Shown here: piece by piece, positions 50,552 through 58,559 of the stretch | Position numbering within the stretch: position 1 is the stretch's first letter | How the letters are laid out: every line of letters begins with the position of its first letter | Assembly (NCBI RefSeq): GCF_003003125.1 | Contig: NZ_PVTZ01000011.1 | Span: 1-64,000, forward strand | Reading direction: 5' to 3' | DNA length: 64,000 nt | Source of the DNA: Laceyella sediminis | GTDB lineage: Bacteria; Bacillota; Bacilli; Thermoactinomycetales; Thermoactinomycetaceae | Position numbers and translations under genes: made by a program | Notes under the pieces: generated by a model | Told to the model about the DNA's origin: nothing | Database searches by the model: none | The model's input: only the letters and a program-made list of their open reading frames with translations

Positions 50552-51196
50552 ATGAGAAAAATGGCCGGATGTCTGGTTTGCGCCTTGATGCTGATGGGTT
50601 GTCAAACGGACTTCGTCGCCGATCAGCCCACAGTTAAAGAAAAGGAGGCGTTGGCGCAGGAGAAGTTGGCGCAGACGGCTAGACAGGTGATTCAAGGGTG
50701 GTTGAAAAAAAAAGAATATCCGTTTCAACTGGAGATCATGTCTGGCAAACGTCGCTTTACTGGGAAGCAAGTGGCGGATAACTGGAGCTTGAAGGATGCG
50801 GCATCACAGAAATTGGTGATGCGACGCAACAGCGAGCATATTTATGCTTACCATGACAGCGGGACGGAATTAATGACTGTCAAACAAGCAGGTCTGGTGT
50901 CACCCCGCGACCATCTGTCCTTCGTCTTGAGCGTGGCCGGGAAATTTCGGAAAGGACCTGTGGAATGGGTGGATGGCCGGCGTGTTGACGTGATCGAGGT
51001 GGATATTGACAATGGGAAGCTGTTGGACAAATTGAAGCAGGCCTTATTTAGCAATGAGTCAGTGCGGTTGCCAGTAAATATGGCTGTTACCTACAAACTA
51101 GCTGTCCAAGACTCTCGACGCTTGACGCGGGTCACCTTGATTATTCGTGAACCCGACCGAGGCCAAGTGCAACAGCTAACATATCAATTGATGTAA
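50552..51196 (+). CDS. Putative lipoprotein of unknown function
   Basis: 214 residues. A short signal ends in a lipobox (KMAGCLVCALMLMGC). Then comes a charged helix (EKEALAQEKLAQTARQVIQ) and a beta-rich domain (PFQLEIMSGKRRFTGKQVAD, RRVDVIEVDIDNGKLL, VNMAVTYKLAVQDSRRL). The segment GKWSLKDAASQK-like (NWSLKDAASQKLVMRR) and the general layout recall LolA-like/sporulation lipoproteins such as YhcN only weakly. GAGAAGGGGGAGG precedes the ATG. It is the first of three same-strand genes leading to an FtsH-like protease; a functional link is speculation. Confidence 0.7.
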   Translation: MRKMAGCLVCALMLMGCQTDFVADQPTVKEKEALAQEKLAQTARQVIQGWLKKKEYPFQLEIMSGKRRFTGKQVADNWSLKDAASQKLVMRRNSEHIYAYHDSGTELMTVKQAGLVSPRDHLSFVLSVAGKFRKGPVEWVDGRRVDVIEVDIDNGKLLDKLKQALFSNESVRLPVNMAVTYKLAVQDSRRLTRVTLIIREPDRGQVQQLTYQLM

Positions 51197-51314
51197 GCAG
51201 TGCTGGGAAGCGCTGTTTTTTTATTTCCAACCTTTGGCGCTCGGTTCGATATATCAGATTATGATATACTTTTCAGGGAAGAATTATTATACAAATAGTA
51301 TAGGGGGCGGGCCA

Positions 51315-51839
51315 ATGAGACAAGCCAAAGTGCTGGTAGGCAGCTTGTTGGTCACGCTGGTGGTCTTGATGGGTGGTTTTCTCGCCAGTCAATGGTGGTT
51401 TGTGACAAAACCCATTCACCAGACTCTCGACCAGCAGTCAGGCCTGCATCCGGCAAAGATCAACGTGATGCCGACGGAAGTCCGGCTTCATTTGTATATA
51501 AATCCTACGTATGACTTTATTCAACGTTATCCTCGTTTGTTGGACAAATTGGAACAGACAGCAGGTCATCGTAAGCTGACCGTGGTGTTGGACAATCCGC
51601 GCTATCCGGAATTGGAACAAGCATGGTCCGACTTACAATTCGCCTTGCGCGAAGCAGTGGTGACCAAGCGCTACACCTTAATTCCGGACGCCGTCAAGCA
51701 GGTGGCGCGACAGCATAGGTTGACTTATAAAGTGCGGATCGATGAACGCTTTGTCTATGTGGAGTTGCAACAGGCCGATCGAACTTGGAGGCAAGTGGTG
51801 CCGTTGCAAACTGATCGGGCGGAAGCGTTGCCATCGTAA
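51315..51839 (+). CDS. Single-pass membrane protein, possible partner of the FtsH-like protease
   Basis: 174 residues. One N-terminal membrane helix (VLVGSLLVTLVVLMGGFLAS, residues 6-25) and a ~145-residue extracytoplasmic domain with several short strands and helices (LRLYINPTYDF-like, PRYPELEQAWSDLQFALRE, KVRIDERFVYVELQQADRTW). ATG 51315 follows TAGGGGGCGGG. The next gene, a compact FtsH-like protease with no extracytoplasmic domain, starts 21 bp after the stop, so this protein may supply the missing outer domain. I do not recognise its family. Confidence 0.7.
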   Translation: MRQAKVLVGSLLVTLVVLMGGFLASQWWFVTKPIHQTLDQQSGLHPAKINVMPTEVRLHLYINPTYDFIQRYPRLLDKLEQTAGHRKLTVVLDNPRYPELEQAWSDLQFALREAVVTKRYTLIPDAVKQVARQHRLTYKVRIDERFVYVELQQADRTWRQVVPLQTDRAEALPS

Positions 51840-51860
51840 AGAAAGGGGAGGTGAATCGGG

Positions 51861-53354
51861 ATGTTCCTGTATCTGATGACAGGTGTTGGCTTGGCAGTAG
51901 CCCTTTTTCTCATTTTTCTAGGGGTAAATCCGTTTCCACTTGTGGTGTTGTTGGCCATGGTTTGGCTGGTGACGTCCTTGCAGGGCGGACGAATATCGCA
52001 GGGCTCGTTTGGTGCAAAGAAAGCGGCTAACAACAAGGGAAGTTCCACGATTCCCACTACCCGCTTTGAGGAAATCGGCGGTCAGGAACACGCCAAAACG
52101 GAATTGAAAGAAGCCCTTGATTTCTTGTTGCATCACGAGCGGATGGAGGCATACGGCATCCGGCCGATCAAGGGGATTTTGTTGGCTGGGCCGCCCGGAA
52201 CGGGGAAAACGCTGATGGCCAAAGCAGCAGCGCATTACACGGATTCGGTGTTCGTCAGCGCGTCAGGCAGTGAGTTCGTGGAGAAGTATGTTGGCGTCGG
52301 GGCGCAGCGGATTCGCCGCTTGTTTCAGGATGCCCGTAAAGCGGCTAAAAAAAATCGCAAGAAAAGCGCCATTGTTTTCATTGACGAAATCGATGTGATC
52401 GGCGGTAAGCGGGAAGGCGGCCAACAACGTGAATATGACCAGACTTTGAACCAATTGTTGACAGAGATGGACGGCATTTATGTGGATGGGGATGTGCGCA
52501 TGCTGATCATGGCCGCGACCAACCGCAAGGAAATGCTTGACCCCGCTTTGCTCCGCCCGGGCCGGTTTGACCGCCATATCCTGGTGGATTTGCCGGACAA
52601 ACAAGCTCGCTTGCAAATCCTTACCCTACATGCGCGAAACAAACCATTGTCACCGGATGTCTCGTTGGACAAAGTGGCACAGGACACCTTTGGTTTTTCC
52701 GGCGCGCAGTTGGAAAGCTTGACCAATGAAGCGGCCATTTACGCGCTGCGCCAAGGAAGTGAGCAGCTGGAGCCGGCGCATTTTCAGGCGGCTATCGATA
52801 AAGTGATGATGGGGGAGAAGACGGATCGAAAAGCCGCCCACGACGAAAAATTGCGGGTGGCGATTCACGAGTTGGGCCATGCGATCATGGCAGAGCTGGT
52901 GCAACCGGGCTCTGTCTCCTCTGTTGCCCTGTCTCCGCGCGGGCAGGCGCTCGGCTATGTGCGGCAGCATCCGGGGCAGGATCGCTATCTTTACACCAAA
53001 GAACAGCTGGAAGGCCGGATTCGGGTTTGTCTGGCGGGTGCCGCCGCAGAACAATTGGTGCTCGGCTCGAAGAGTACCGGAGCGCAAAACGATTATGAGC
53101 AGGCGAATCGGTATGCTCGGGGTTTGGTGCAAAGTGGCCTATCTGAGCGCGGCATTATCGATGCCGAATTGATTGCAAAAAGTGAGTTGCACGAGACGAC
53201 CACCAAGATTTTGAATGAATTGCAAACCCGTACGGAACAGCAATTGGCTTCATACCTGCCGTTGTTTGAGGAGTGCACCGCGATTCTGATGCGCAAAGAA
53301 GTGTTGAACGGGGATGAATTTAGACAGTTGTTACGTGAAAAAGCGTCCGCATGA
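51861..53354 (+). CDS. Compact FtsH-like membrane AAA+ zinc protease
   Basis: 497 residues. Two close membrane helices at the N-terminus (residues 3-20 and 25-41) are joined by a few residues only, where normal FtsH has a ~70-residue outer domain. AAA+ motifs: Walker A LAGPPGTGKT, pore loop SEFVEKYVGVGA, Walker B IVFIDEID, sensor MAATNRKEML and SRH LLRPGRFDRHI. The peptidase has HELGH and the third zinc ligand in GAQNDYEQANRYA, so both activities should be intact. It therefore looks like a second FtsH-family protease beside the housekeeping copy expected elsewhere. GAAAGGGGAGGTG precedes the ATG. Confidence 0.92.
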   Translation: MFLYLMTGVGLAVALFLIFLGVNPFPLVVLLAMVWLVTSLQGGRISQGSFGAKKAANNKGSSTIPTTRFEEIGGQEHAKTELKEALDFLLHHERMEAYGIRPIKGILLAGPPGTGKTLMAKAAAHYTDSVFVSASGSEFVEKYVGVGAQRIRRLFQDARKAAKKNRKKSAIVFIDEIDVIGGKREGGQQREYDQTLNQLLTEMDGIYVDGDVRMLIMAATNRKEMLDPALLRPGRFDRHILVDLPDKQARLQILTLHARNKPLSPDVSLDKVAQDTFGFSGAQLESLTNEAAIYALRQGSEQLEPAHFQAAIDKVMMGEKTDRKAAHDEKLRVAIHELGHAIMAELVQPGSVSSVALSPRGQALGYVRQHPGQDRYLYTKEQLEGRIRVCLAGAAAEQLVLGSKSTGAQNDYEQANRYARGLVQSGLSERGIIDAELIAKSELHETTTKILNELQTRTEQQLASYLPLFEECTAILMRKEVLNGDEFRQLLREKASA

Positions 53355-53355
53355 G

Positions 53356-53377
53356 TTAAGCGGACGCTTTTTTAGTG
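53356..53377 (+). terminator. Terminator of the FtsH-like gene
   Basis: Stem AGCGTCCGC / GCGGACGCT spans the end of the gene (about 53343-53370) and is followed by TTTTTTAG. Confidence 0.7.
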
Positions 53378-54031
53378 CGATCCGTCCAGCTGGCGTTTCG
53401 CGATGCGCAGGTAAAAGAGAGGCAATAGGATGAACGAAAAGGCATATTTGAGCAAAATGTTGGACCATGTAACGCTGATGAGTGTTGCGTTGTCGATGAG
53501 TCCATAAAATGCGATGGTGCTCATGATGGCCGTGTCAAATGGAATAGAGACGGCATTGGACAGCACGACGCGCAAGTACCGCCGTTTTTCTCCAAACCGC
53601 CGTTGCACCGCTTGATAGATCAATCCATCCAACAATTCGGCGGTGACCCCGGCGATGACCGACCCCAAGATGATCCGGATGGAGGGGAGCAATACTTGGC
53701 CAAATGCCGTTTGCGGACCTACAGCAGGATCAGCGGGCAACACCGACACGACATAGATGATGCTGAACATCAGAAAGTTGCTTAATCCGGCATACACTAC
53801 CACGCGGTTGGTCAGCGTGAGATTTGTTTTTTGATGGAGCATGTCCCGCAGTACAAAAGTCAAAGGATAGAATAGCGAGCCAGCATCCATCGATAACGTG
53901 AACACCTTGATGATTCGGAGTGAACTGAGATTGGATAACATGGACAGCACGACATACAGGATGGACAGGAGAACAACTCCGGCCCAGTAAGTGGTGCCGA
54001 TCCCGTCGATTGTTTGTTTGTATGGATTCAT
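53372..54031 (-). CDS. VUT-family (YhhQ-like) queuosine precursor transporter
   Basis: 219 residues with six hydrophobic segments. The family signature elements are visible: FTLSMDAGSLFYPLTFVLRDML near residues 45-65 (DAGSLFYPLTF core), LGSVIAGVTAELLDGLIYQ and LSNAVSIPFDTAIMSTIAF, both with the conserved acidic residue. Such proteins import preQ0/preQ1 or queuine bases for tRNA modification. GTAAGGAAGC precedes the ATG. No queuosine gene is nearby and I did not find a preQ1 riboswitch consensus upstream, though that leader region is structured. Confidence 0.85.
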   Translation of the reverse strand: MNPYKQTIDGIGTTYWAGVVLLSILYVVLSMLSNLSSLRIIKVFTLSMDAGSLFYPLTFVLRDMLHQKTNLTLTNRVVVYAGLSNFLMFSIIYVVSVLPADPAVGPQTAFGQVLLPSIRIILGSVIAGVTAELLDGLIYQAVQRRFGEKRRYLRVVLSNAVSIPFDTAIMSTIAFYGLIDNATLISVTWSNILLKYAFSFILLPLFYLRIAKRQLDGSH

Positions 54032-54033
54032 CT

Positions 54034-54062
54034 TTGCTTCCTTACCCCGTTTCTGCTATAAT
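54034..54062 (+). promoter_or_regulatory. Promoter for the 54.1 kb candidate RNA
   Basis: Plus strand TTGCTT (54034-54039), 17-bp spacer, perfect TATAAT (54057-54062). It overlaps the 5' region of the divergent transporter gene and points towards the structured region ending in a terminator at 54208. Confidence 0.5.
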
Positions 54063-54068
54063 CATGTC

Positions 54069-54208
54069 CATTGCAGTATCCTATCACATTTTAGTGTGCC
54101 TGAAAAATTCAGGGCTGATCAAACACACCCCCAGCGGAGCGATCACAGGCGGCCGGCGCATACCTTTGTTTACGAGGTGTCTTGATAAATCGTTATCAAG
54201 GCTTTTTT
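54069..54208 (+). ncRNA. Candidate ~140-nt structured RNA
   Basis: Bounded by a good promoter and an intrinsic terminator (stem CTTGATAA / TTATCAAG at 54181-54200, then GCTTTTTTG). Inside are nested helices: GTGTG (54093-54097) pairing with CACAC around 54124-54129 and enclosing CCTGAA/TTCAGG, and ACCT/AGGT just before the terminator. It contains no open reading frame with a ribosome binding site. It could be a small RNA or a leader whose downstream gene lies at 54417. It does not match a riboswitch consensus that I know. Confidence 0.35.
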
Positions 54209-54416
54209 GCATTGTCCATGAATCCTTTCCGCAGGGGCATATATTTTGGATAAGGATGGAGCAACCTAGAGGGAGAGATAGAGAGAAGGGATGTAATTAT
54301 ATACATATAACAGGAAAAAGTACTTTTTTAGATAGTTTTTCGGAAATTGTTAACGATATGACGGCGAGAACCTGCTACAATAGACAAGGTTATTTAAGCG
54401 AAAGGAGCAAGAACTC

Positions 54417-55304
54417 GTGGCAAATATTCAGCACATCGCCGTGATCGGCGGCGGAACCATGGGACAAGGCATCGCCGAGCTCTTGGCATCCAAGGGAATT
54501 GAAACAACGGTGATTGAGAGAAATGATGAACTGGCGAAAGACGCTTATCATCATATTGAAATGAGTTTGGATAAAAAATTGGCAAAATGGGGCATTACGC
54601 CAGCCGAGAAAAAGATGACGCTGTCCCGGATTCACGCAACGGCAGATACGGAGGCCCTCAAACAGGTTGATTTCGTAATTGAATCGGTGGTGGAAGACCT
54701 CGACGCCAAATTGGAATTGTTTGCTCTGTGCGACCGGTTGTGTCGACCAGAAGTGATCCTGGCCAGCAACACGTCGACTCTTAGTTTGACCGAGATCGCT
54801 GCTGCGACGGAACGGCCAGATAAAGTGATCGGTCTGCATTTTGTGCATCCCGTGCCAAAGACCCCGTTGGTGGAAGTTGTGCGGGGATTGAAAACTTCGC
54901 AAGAGACGGTACAAACGGTGGTCGACTTGTTGGCGCAAATGGAAATGACCGGGATCGAGGTGTATGAATCACCCGGTTTTGTGACGACCCGCTTGATCTG
55001 TCTGTTGATCAATGAGGCAGTGTACACATTGATGGAAGGGGTGGCTAGCGCCTACGATATCGACCGGGCGATGAAAGCGTACCAATTCCAGTACGGCCCG
55101 TTGGAGATGGTGGATCGCTTCGGATTGGATTCTGTGCTGGCGGCGCTGGAACGCCTATACCGTGAATTTGGCGACACCAAATATCGCCCGGCTCCGCTGT
55201 TGAAAAAAATGGTGCGCGCTGGCCATTTGGGCGTGAAAACAGGTGAAGGATTCTTCCAATACAGCGAAGACGGCGAACGGATCATGAAGGAGGGCCAGGC
55301 ATGA
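54417..55304 (+). CDS. 3-hydroxyacyl-CoA dehydrogenase (3-hydroxybutyryl-CoA type)
   Basis: 295 residues. The NAD-binding motif is AVIGGGTMGQGIAELLASKG at the N-terminus, VDFVIESVVEDLDAK and SNTSTLSLTEIAAATERPDK follow, and the catalytic His-Glu pair is in GLHFVHPVPKTPLVEVV. The C-terminal helical domain carries YGPLEMVDRFGLD. It interconverts 3-hydroxyacyl- and 3-oxoacyl-CoA in short-chain fatty-acid metabolism. GTG start after AAAGGAG. Its TGA overlaps the ATG of ackA (ATGA), so the two are translationally coupled. Confidence 0.92.
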   Translation: MANIQHIAVIGGGTMGQGIAELLASKGIETTVIERNDELAKDAYHHIEMSLDKKLAKWGITPAEKKMTLSRIHATADTEALKQVDFVIESVVEDLDAKLELFALCDRLCRPEVILASNTSTLSLTEIAAATERPDKVIGLHFVHPVPKTPLVEVVRGLKTSQETVQTVVDLLAQMEMTGIEVYESPGFVTTRLICLLINEAVYTLMEGVASAYDIDRAMKAYQFQYGPLEMVDRFGLDSVLAALERLYREFGDTKYRPAPLLKKMVRAGHLGVKTGEGFFQYSEDGERIMKEGQA

Positions 55305-56494
55305 AGATATTGGTGATCAACTGCGGAAGTTCCTCGATTAAATACCAATTGTTTGATATGACTGATGAGTCCGTATTGGCGACGGGATTGGTTGAGAAGA
55401 TTGGTACTGAATCAGCGATGATCAAACATGAAGTTCCTGGTGCGGAAGAAAAGGTGCTAATCAGCGAGATCCTCGACCATCGCGTGGGCATGAAAAAAGT
55501 GTTGGACTTGTTGATGGACAAAGAAGAAGGCGTCATTCAAAGTGCGGATGAAGTGGCAGCCGTGGGCCATCGCGTCGTGCACGGTGGGGAGTTCTTTTCT
55601 AGTTCCGTCGTAATCGACAGCCAAGTGCGGCAAGCGATCCGCCAGACGATTGATCTGGCTCCACTCCACAATCCCCCCAACTTATTGGGAATCGACGCGG
55701 CTCAAGCGCAACTGCCTCACGCTACCCATGTGGCGGTATTTGATACGGCATTCCATCAGACGATGCCTGATTATGCCTATATGTATGCTTTGCCTCGGAT
55801 TCTATATCAAAAATACAAAGTGCGTCGGTACGGTTTCCATGGCACTTCGCACAAATACGTGTCGCAACGGGCGGCGGAATTCCTTGGCAAGCCGCTGGCC
55901 GATCTTAAAATCATTTCTTGCCACATCGGTAACGGTGCGAGCATCACTGCCGTTCAGGGCGGGAAATCAGTGGATACCAGCATGGGCATGACCCCGCTTG
56001 AAGGCTTGATGATGGGCACGCGCTCGGGGGATATCGACCCAGCCATTGTACCGTTTGTGATCGCTAAAGAAGAATTGACCATCGGTGAAGTAAGTTCGAT
56101 GATGAACAAGCACAGCGGCCTGTTGGGCGTGTCAGGCATCTCTTCGGACATGCGCGAAGTGACGGAAGCGATGTTTGATGGCAACAGCCAAGCCAAGCTG
56201 GCGATTGATATGTACATCTATAAGATCAAAAAAGTGATCGGCTCTTATGTGGCTGCGATGGATGGATTGGATGTGTTGCTTTTCACCGCAGGTGTAGGGG
56301 AAAACGCCTCATTGATTCGCGAACGGGTATGTGAAGGGCTGAGCTTCTTCGGTATTGAGATCGACAAAGAAGAAAACGCGATCCGCAAAAAAGAGGAACG
56401 CCGCATCAGCACACCGGCTTCCAAAGTGGAAGTGTTGGTGATTCCGACCAACGAAGAACTGATGATCGCCCGCGAGACAAAAGAACTGGTCTAA
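55301..56494 (+). CDS. ackA: Acetate kinase
   Basis: 397 residues. Interconverts acetyl phosphate + ADP with acetate + ATP. ASKHA-family motifs: ILVINCGSSSIKYQLFD, VGHRVVHGGEFF, the catalytic Asp/Arg in HVAVFDTAFHQTMP and RYGFHGTSHKYV, SCHIGNGASITAVQGGKSVDTSMG split over both conserved loops, and LFTAGVGENASLIRE. Overlaps by 4 bp with the 3-hydroxyacyl-CoA dehydrogenase gene, an unusual partner for ackA (pta is the usual one), suggesting a joint role in fatty-acid/acetate metabolism. Confidence 0.95.
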   Translation: MKILVINCGSSSIKYQLFDMTDESVLATGLVEKIGTESAMIKHEVPGAEEKVLISEILDHRVGMKKVLDLLMDKEEGVIQSADEVAAVGHRVVHGGEFFSSSVVIDSQVRQAIRQTIDLAPLHNPPNLLGIDAAQAQLPHATHVAVFDTAFHQTMPDYAYMYALPRILYQKYKVRRYGFHGTSHKYVSQRAAEFLGKPLADLKIISCHIGNGASITAVQGGKSVDTSMGMTPLEGLMMGTRSGDIDPAIVPFVIAKEELTIGEVSSMMNKHSGLLGVSGISSDMREVTEAMFDGNSQAKLAIDMYIYKIKKVIGSYVAAMDGLDVLLFTAGVGENASLIRERVCEGLSFFGIEIDKEENAIRKKEERRISTPASKVEVLVIPTNEELMIARETKELV

Positions 56495-56557
56495 GCCTGT
56501 TCAACCATGATAAGATGATGTGGATGGGATCTTGTTTTGAAGAGGGAGGTTCTCACG

Positions 56558-57742
56558 TTGAAATTATCCAAACGCGTCCAACAATTGGCCCCATCCCCAA
56601 CACTCGCCATCACTGCCAAAGCCAAAGCATTGAAACAAGCTGGCCATGATGTGATCGGCTTGGGTGCGGGTGAGCCTGACTTCAACACACCCGTACATAT
56701 CCTGCAAGCGGCCGAGGAAGCGATGCACAAAGGGTTGACGAAATACACGCCTTCCAGTGGTGTGGTTGAGCTGAAACAGGCGATTATCGAGAAATTTAAA
56801 CGAGATAATGGTCTGACCTATGAGCCGAATCAAATCATCGTGACGGTCGGTGCGAAGCATGCCTTGTACAACTTGTTCCAAGCTTTGTTGGATGAAGGGG
56901 ATGAAGTGATCATTCCTGCTCCATACTGGGTGAGCTACCTTGAACAGGTGAAGCTGGCCGGAGGGGTGCCGGTGGTTGTAGAAGGCAAAGAAGAAAATCA
57001 GTTCAAAATCACTCCTGCTCAATTGGAAGCGGCTGTCTCTGATCGAACCAAGGCGTTGTTGCTCAACAGCCCGTCCAATCCAACCGGCATGTTGTACACC
57101 GCAGAGGAATTGCGCGCAATCGGGGAAGTGTGCGTAAAACATGATATCCTCGTGGTGTCGGACGAAATTTATGAGCATTTGATCTACGGCGATGAAAAGC
57201 ATGTGAGCATAGCTAGTTTGAGCGATGAGCTGTATCAACGAACCGTGATCATCAATGGGGTGTCAAAAACGTATTCGATGACCGGCTGGCGGATTGGCTA
57301 TGCGGCGGGACCGGCAGAGCTGATCAAAGCGATGTCAGGCCTGTCTGATCATAGCACCTCCAACCCGACATCCATCGCGCAATATGCAGCTATTGCCGCA
57401 CTCCAAGGCACACATGAACCGGTGGCGGAAATGAAGCGGGCATTCAAAGAGCGCCGCGATTATGTGGTGCGTCGCGTGAATGCGATCCCCGGATTCCATT
57501 GCCAAATGCCGGCGGGGGCGTTTTACGCTTTTATCAACATCCGCGAGGCATTGAACCATTCCGGCAAGTATGCAAACCCTGACGAATGGTCTGCTGCGTT
57601 GTTGGAAAAAGCATTGGTTGCCGTGGTTCCAGGCTCCGGCTTCGGCTCGAATGACCATATCCGGATCTCCTACGCGACTTCCATGGAGCAGTTGGAGCAA
57701 GCGCTTGACCGCATCGAAAAGTTTGTAAAAGATCAGGCGTAA
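56558..57742 (+). CDS. aspB: Aspartate aminotransferase (class I/II, PLP-dependent)
   Basis: 394 residues. Motifs: VIGLGAGEPDFNTPVHI, KYTPSSGVVELKQAI, LLNSPSNPTGMLYT, VSDEIYEHLIYGD and the PLP lysine in NGVSKTYSMTGWRIGYAAGP. This is the subgroup Ib aspartate/prephenate aminotransferase pattern of thermophilic Bacillales. The TTG at 56558 follows GAGGGAGG; the frame to 56537 would place that site inside the gene. It transfers amino groups between aspartate and 2-oxoglutarate. It ends at a perfect bidirectional terminator facing lexA. Confidence 0.92.
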   Translation: MKLSKRVQQLAPSPTLAITAKAKALKQAGHDVIGLGAGEPDFNTPVHILQAAEEAMHKGLTKYTPSSGVVELKQAIIEKFKRDNGLTYEPNQIIVTVGAKHALYNLFQALLDEGDEVIIPAPYWVSYLEQVKLAGGVPVVVEGKEENQFKITPAQLEAAVSDRTKALLLNSPSNPTGMLYTAEELRAIGEVCVKHDILVVSDEIYEHLIYGDEKHVSIASLSDELYQRTVIINGVSKTYSMTGWRIGYAAGPAELIKAMSGLSDHSTSNPTSIAQYAAIAALQGTHEPVAEMKRAFKERRDYVVRRVNAIPGFHCQMPAGAFYAFINIREALNHSGKYANPDEWSAALLEKALVAVVPGSGFGSNDHIRISYATSMEQLEQALDRIEKFVKDQA

Positions 57743-57746
57743 AGCA

Positions 57747-57785
57747 AAAAAGCACTGGTGATGAATTGATCACCAGTGCTTTTCT
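57747..57785. terminator. Bidirectional terminator between aspB and lexA
   Basis: 15-bp perfect stem AAAAGCACTGGTGAT / ATCACCAGTGCTTTT with T runs on either strand. Confidence 0.9.
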
Positions 57786-57797
57786 TATAGTCAAGGT

Positions 57798-58421
57798 TTA
57801 CATCACTTCGCGGATCAAGCTGATCACTTTGCCCAAGATGGTGACTTCTGGCAAACGAATAGGTTCAAGCTGGTCGTTTTCCGGTTGTAGGCGAATGTGA
57901 TCTGGTTCCCGGAAGAAGCGCTTGACGGTCGCTTCCCCGTCTGGGGTCATGGCGACAACGATATCGCCATTGTTGGCCGTCGGTTGCTGGCGCACGACCA
58001 CGTGGTCTCCATCAAGGATGCCGGCGTTAATCATGCTTTCGCCCCGCACTGATAACAGGAAAACGGTCTGTTCATCACCGACGAGGCGGCGTGGCAAGGG
58101 ATAATAGTCTTCAATATTTTCAATCGCGGTGATCGGTTCACCCGCGGTTACTTTGCCGACGATAGGGACAAAAACGGTGTCCACTTGGGCTTTAGTAGGC
58201 AACTCAGCCCGTTTAAGTAATTCGATAGCGCGTGGTTTTGTCGGATCGCGCCGAATATAACCTTTTTTTTCTAACCGCGCCAGATGACCGTGGACGGTGG
58301 AGCTGGAAGCGAGGCCAACTGCTTCGCCAATTTCTCGCACTGAAGGCGGATATCCTTTTTCGAGTACGTTTTTTTGTATGTAGTTAAGAATGGCCTGCTG
58401 GCGTGGAGAAAGTTTGCTCAT
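57798..58421 (-). CDS. lexA: LexA repressor
   Basis: 207 residues. N-terminal winged helix ([21 protein letters not shown], recognition helix [18 protein letters not shown]) and C-terminal S24 autoprotease: cleavage site Ala-Gly in VTAGEPITA, catalytic Ser in [11 protein letters not shown] and Lys in [10 protein letters not shown]. It represses SOS genes and is inactivated by RecA-stimulated self-cleavage. I chose ATG 58421, nine bases after AGGGGAG; ATG 58430 abuts that site and the frame to 58556 runs through the promoter. Confidence 0.96.
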   Translation of the reverse strand: MSKLSPRQQAILNYIQKNVLEKGYPPSVREIGEAVGLASSSTVHGHLARLEKKGYIRRDPTKPRAIELLKRAELPTKAQVDTVFVPIVGKVTAGEPITAIENIEDYYPLPRRLVGDEQTVFLLSVRGESMINAGILDGDHVVVRQQPTANNGDIVVAMTPDGEATVKRFFREPDHIRLQPENDQLEPIRLPEVTILGKVISLIREVM

Positions 58422-58475
58422 GTTTTTCATCTCCCCTGATTGTAAGCGTTCACGAGCCTTTTTTATCTTATTCTT

Positions 58476-58527
58476 AGTATACATGAAGAAAGAAAAAAGA
58501 ACAAACATTTGGTAGAATGTTTGTTCT
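58476..58527 (-). promoter_or_regulatory. lexA promoter overlapping a long dyad
   Basis: Minus strand TTGTTC (58504-58499), 17 bp, TATACT (58481-58476). The -35 lies in one arm of a 12-bp inverted repeat AGAACAAACATT / AATGTTTGTTCT (58498-58527). The arms contain GAACAAACATTC-like sequences close to the Bacillus SOS box GAAC-N4-GTTC. The same dyad, followed by T residues on the minus strand, would also terminate the recombinase gene. Confidence 0.5.
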
Positions 58528-58559
58528 TGAATTGGTATTAAATCGCCTGAAACCACTGA

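Noticed and set aside
54032-54180. preQ1 riboswitch upstream of the queuosine-precursor transporter
   Set aside because: No preQ1-I consensus (CTAGC...ACAC...AAAAACTA-like) on the minus strand. The region is structured, but better bounded by signals on the plus strand.
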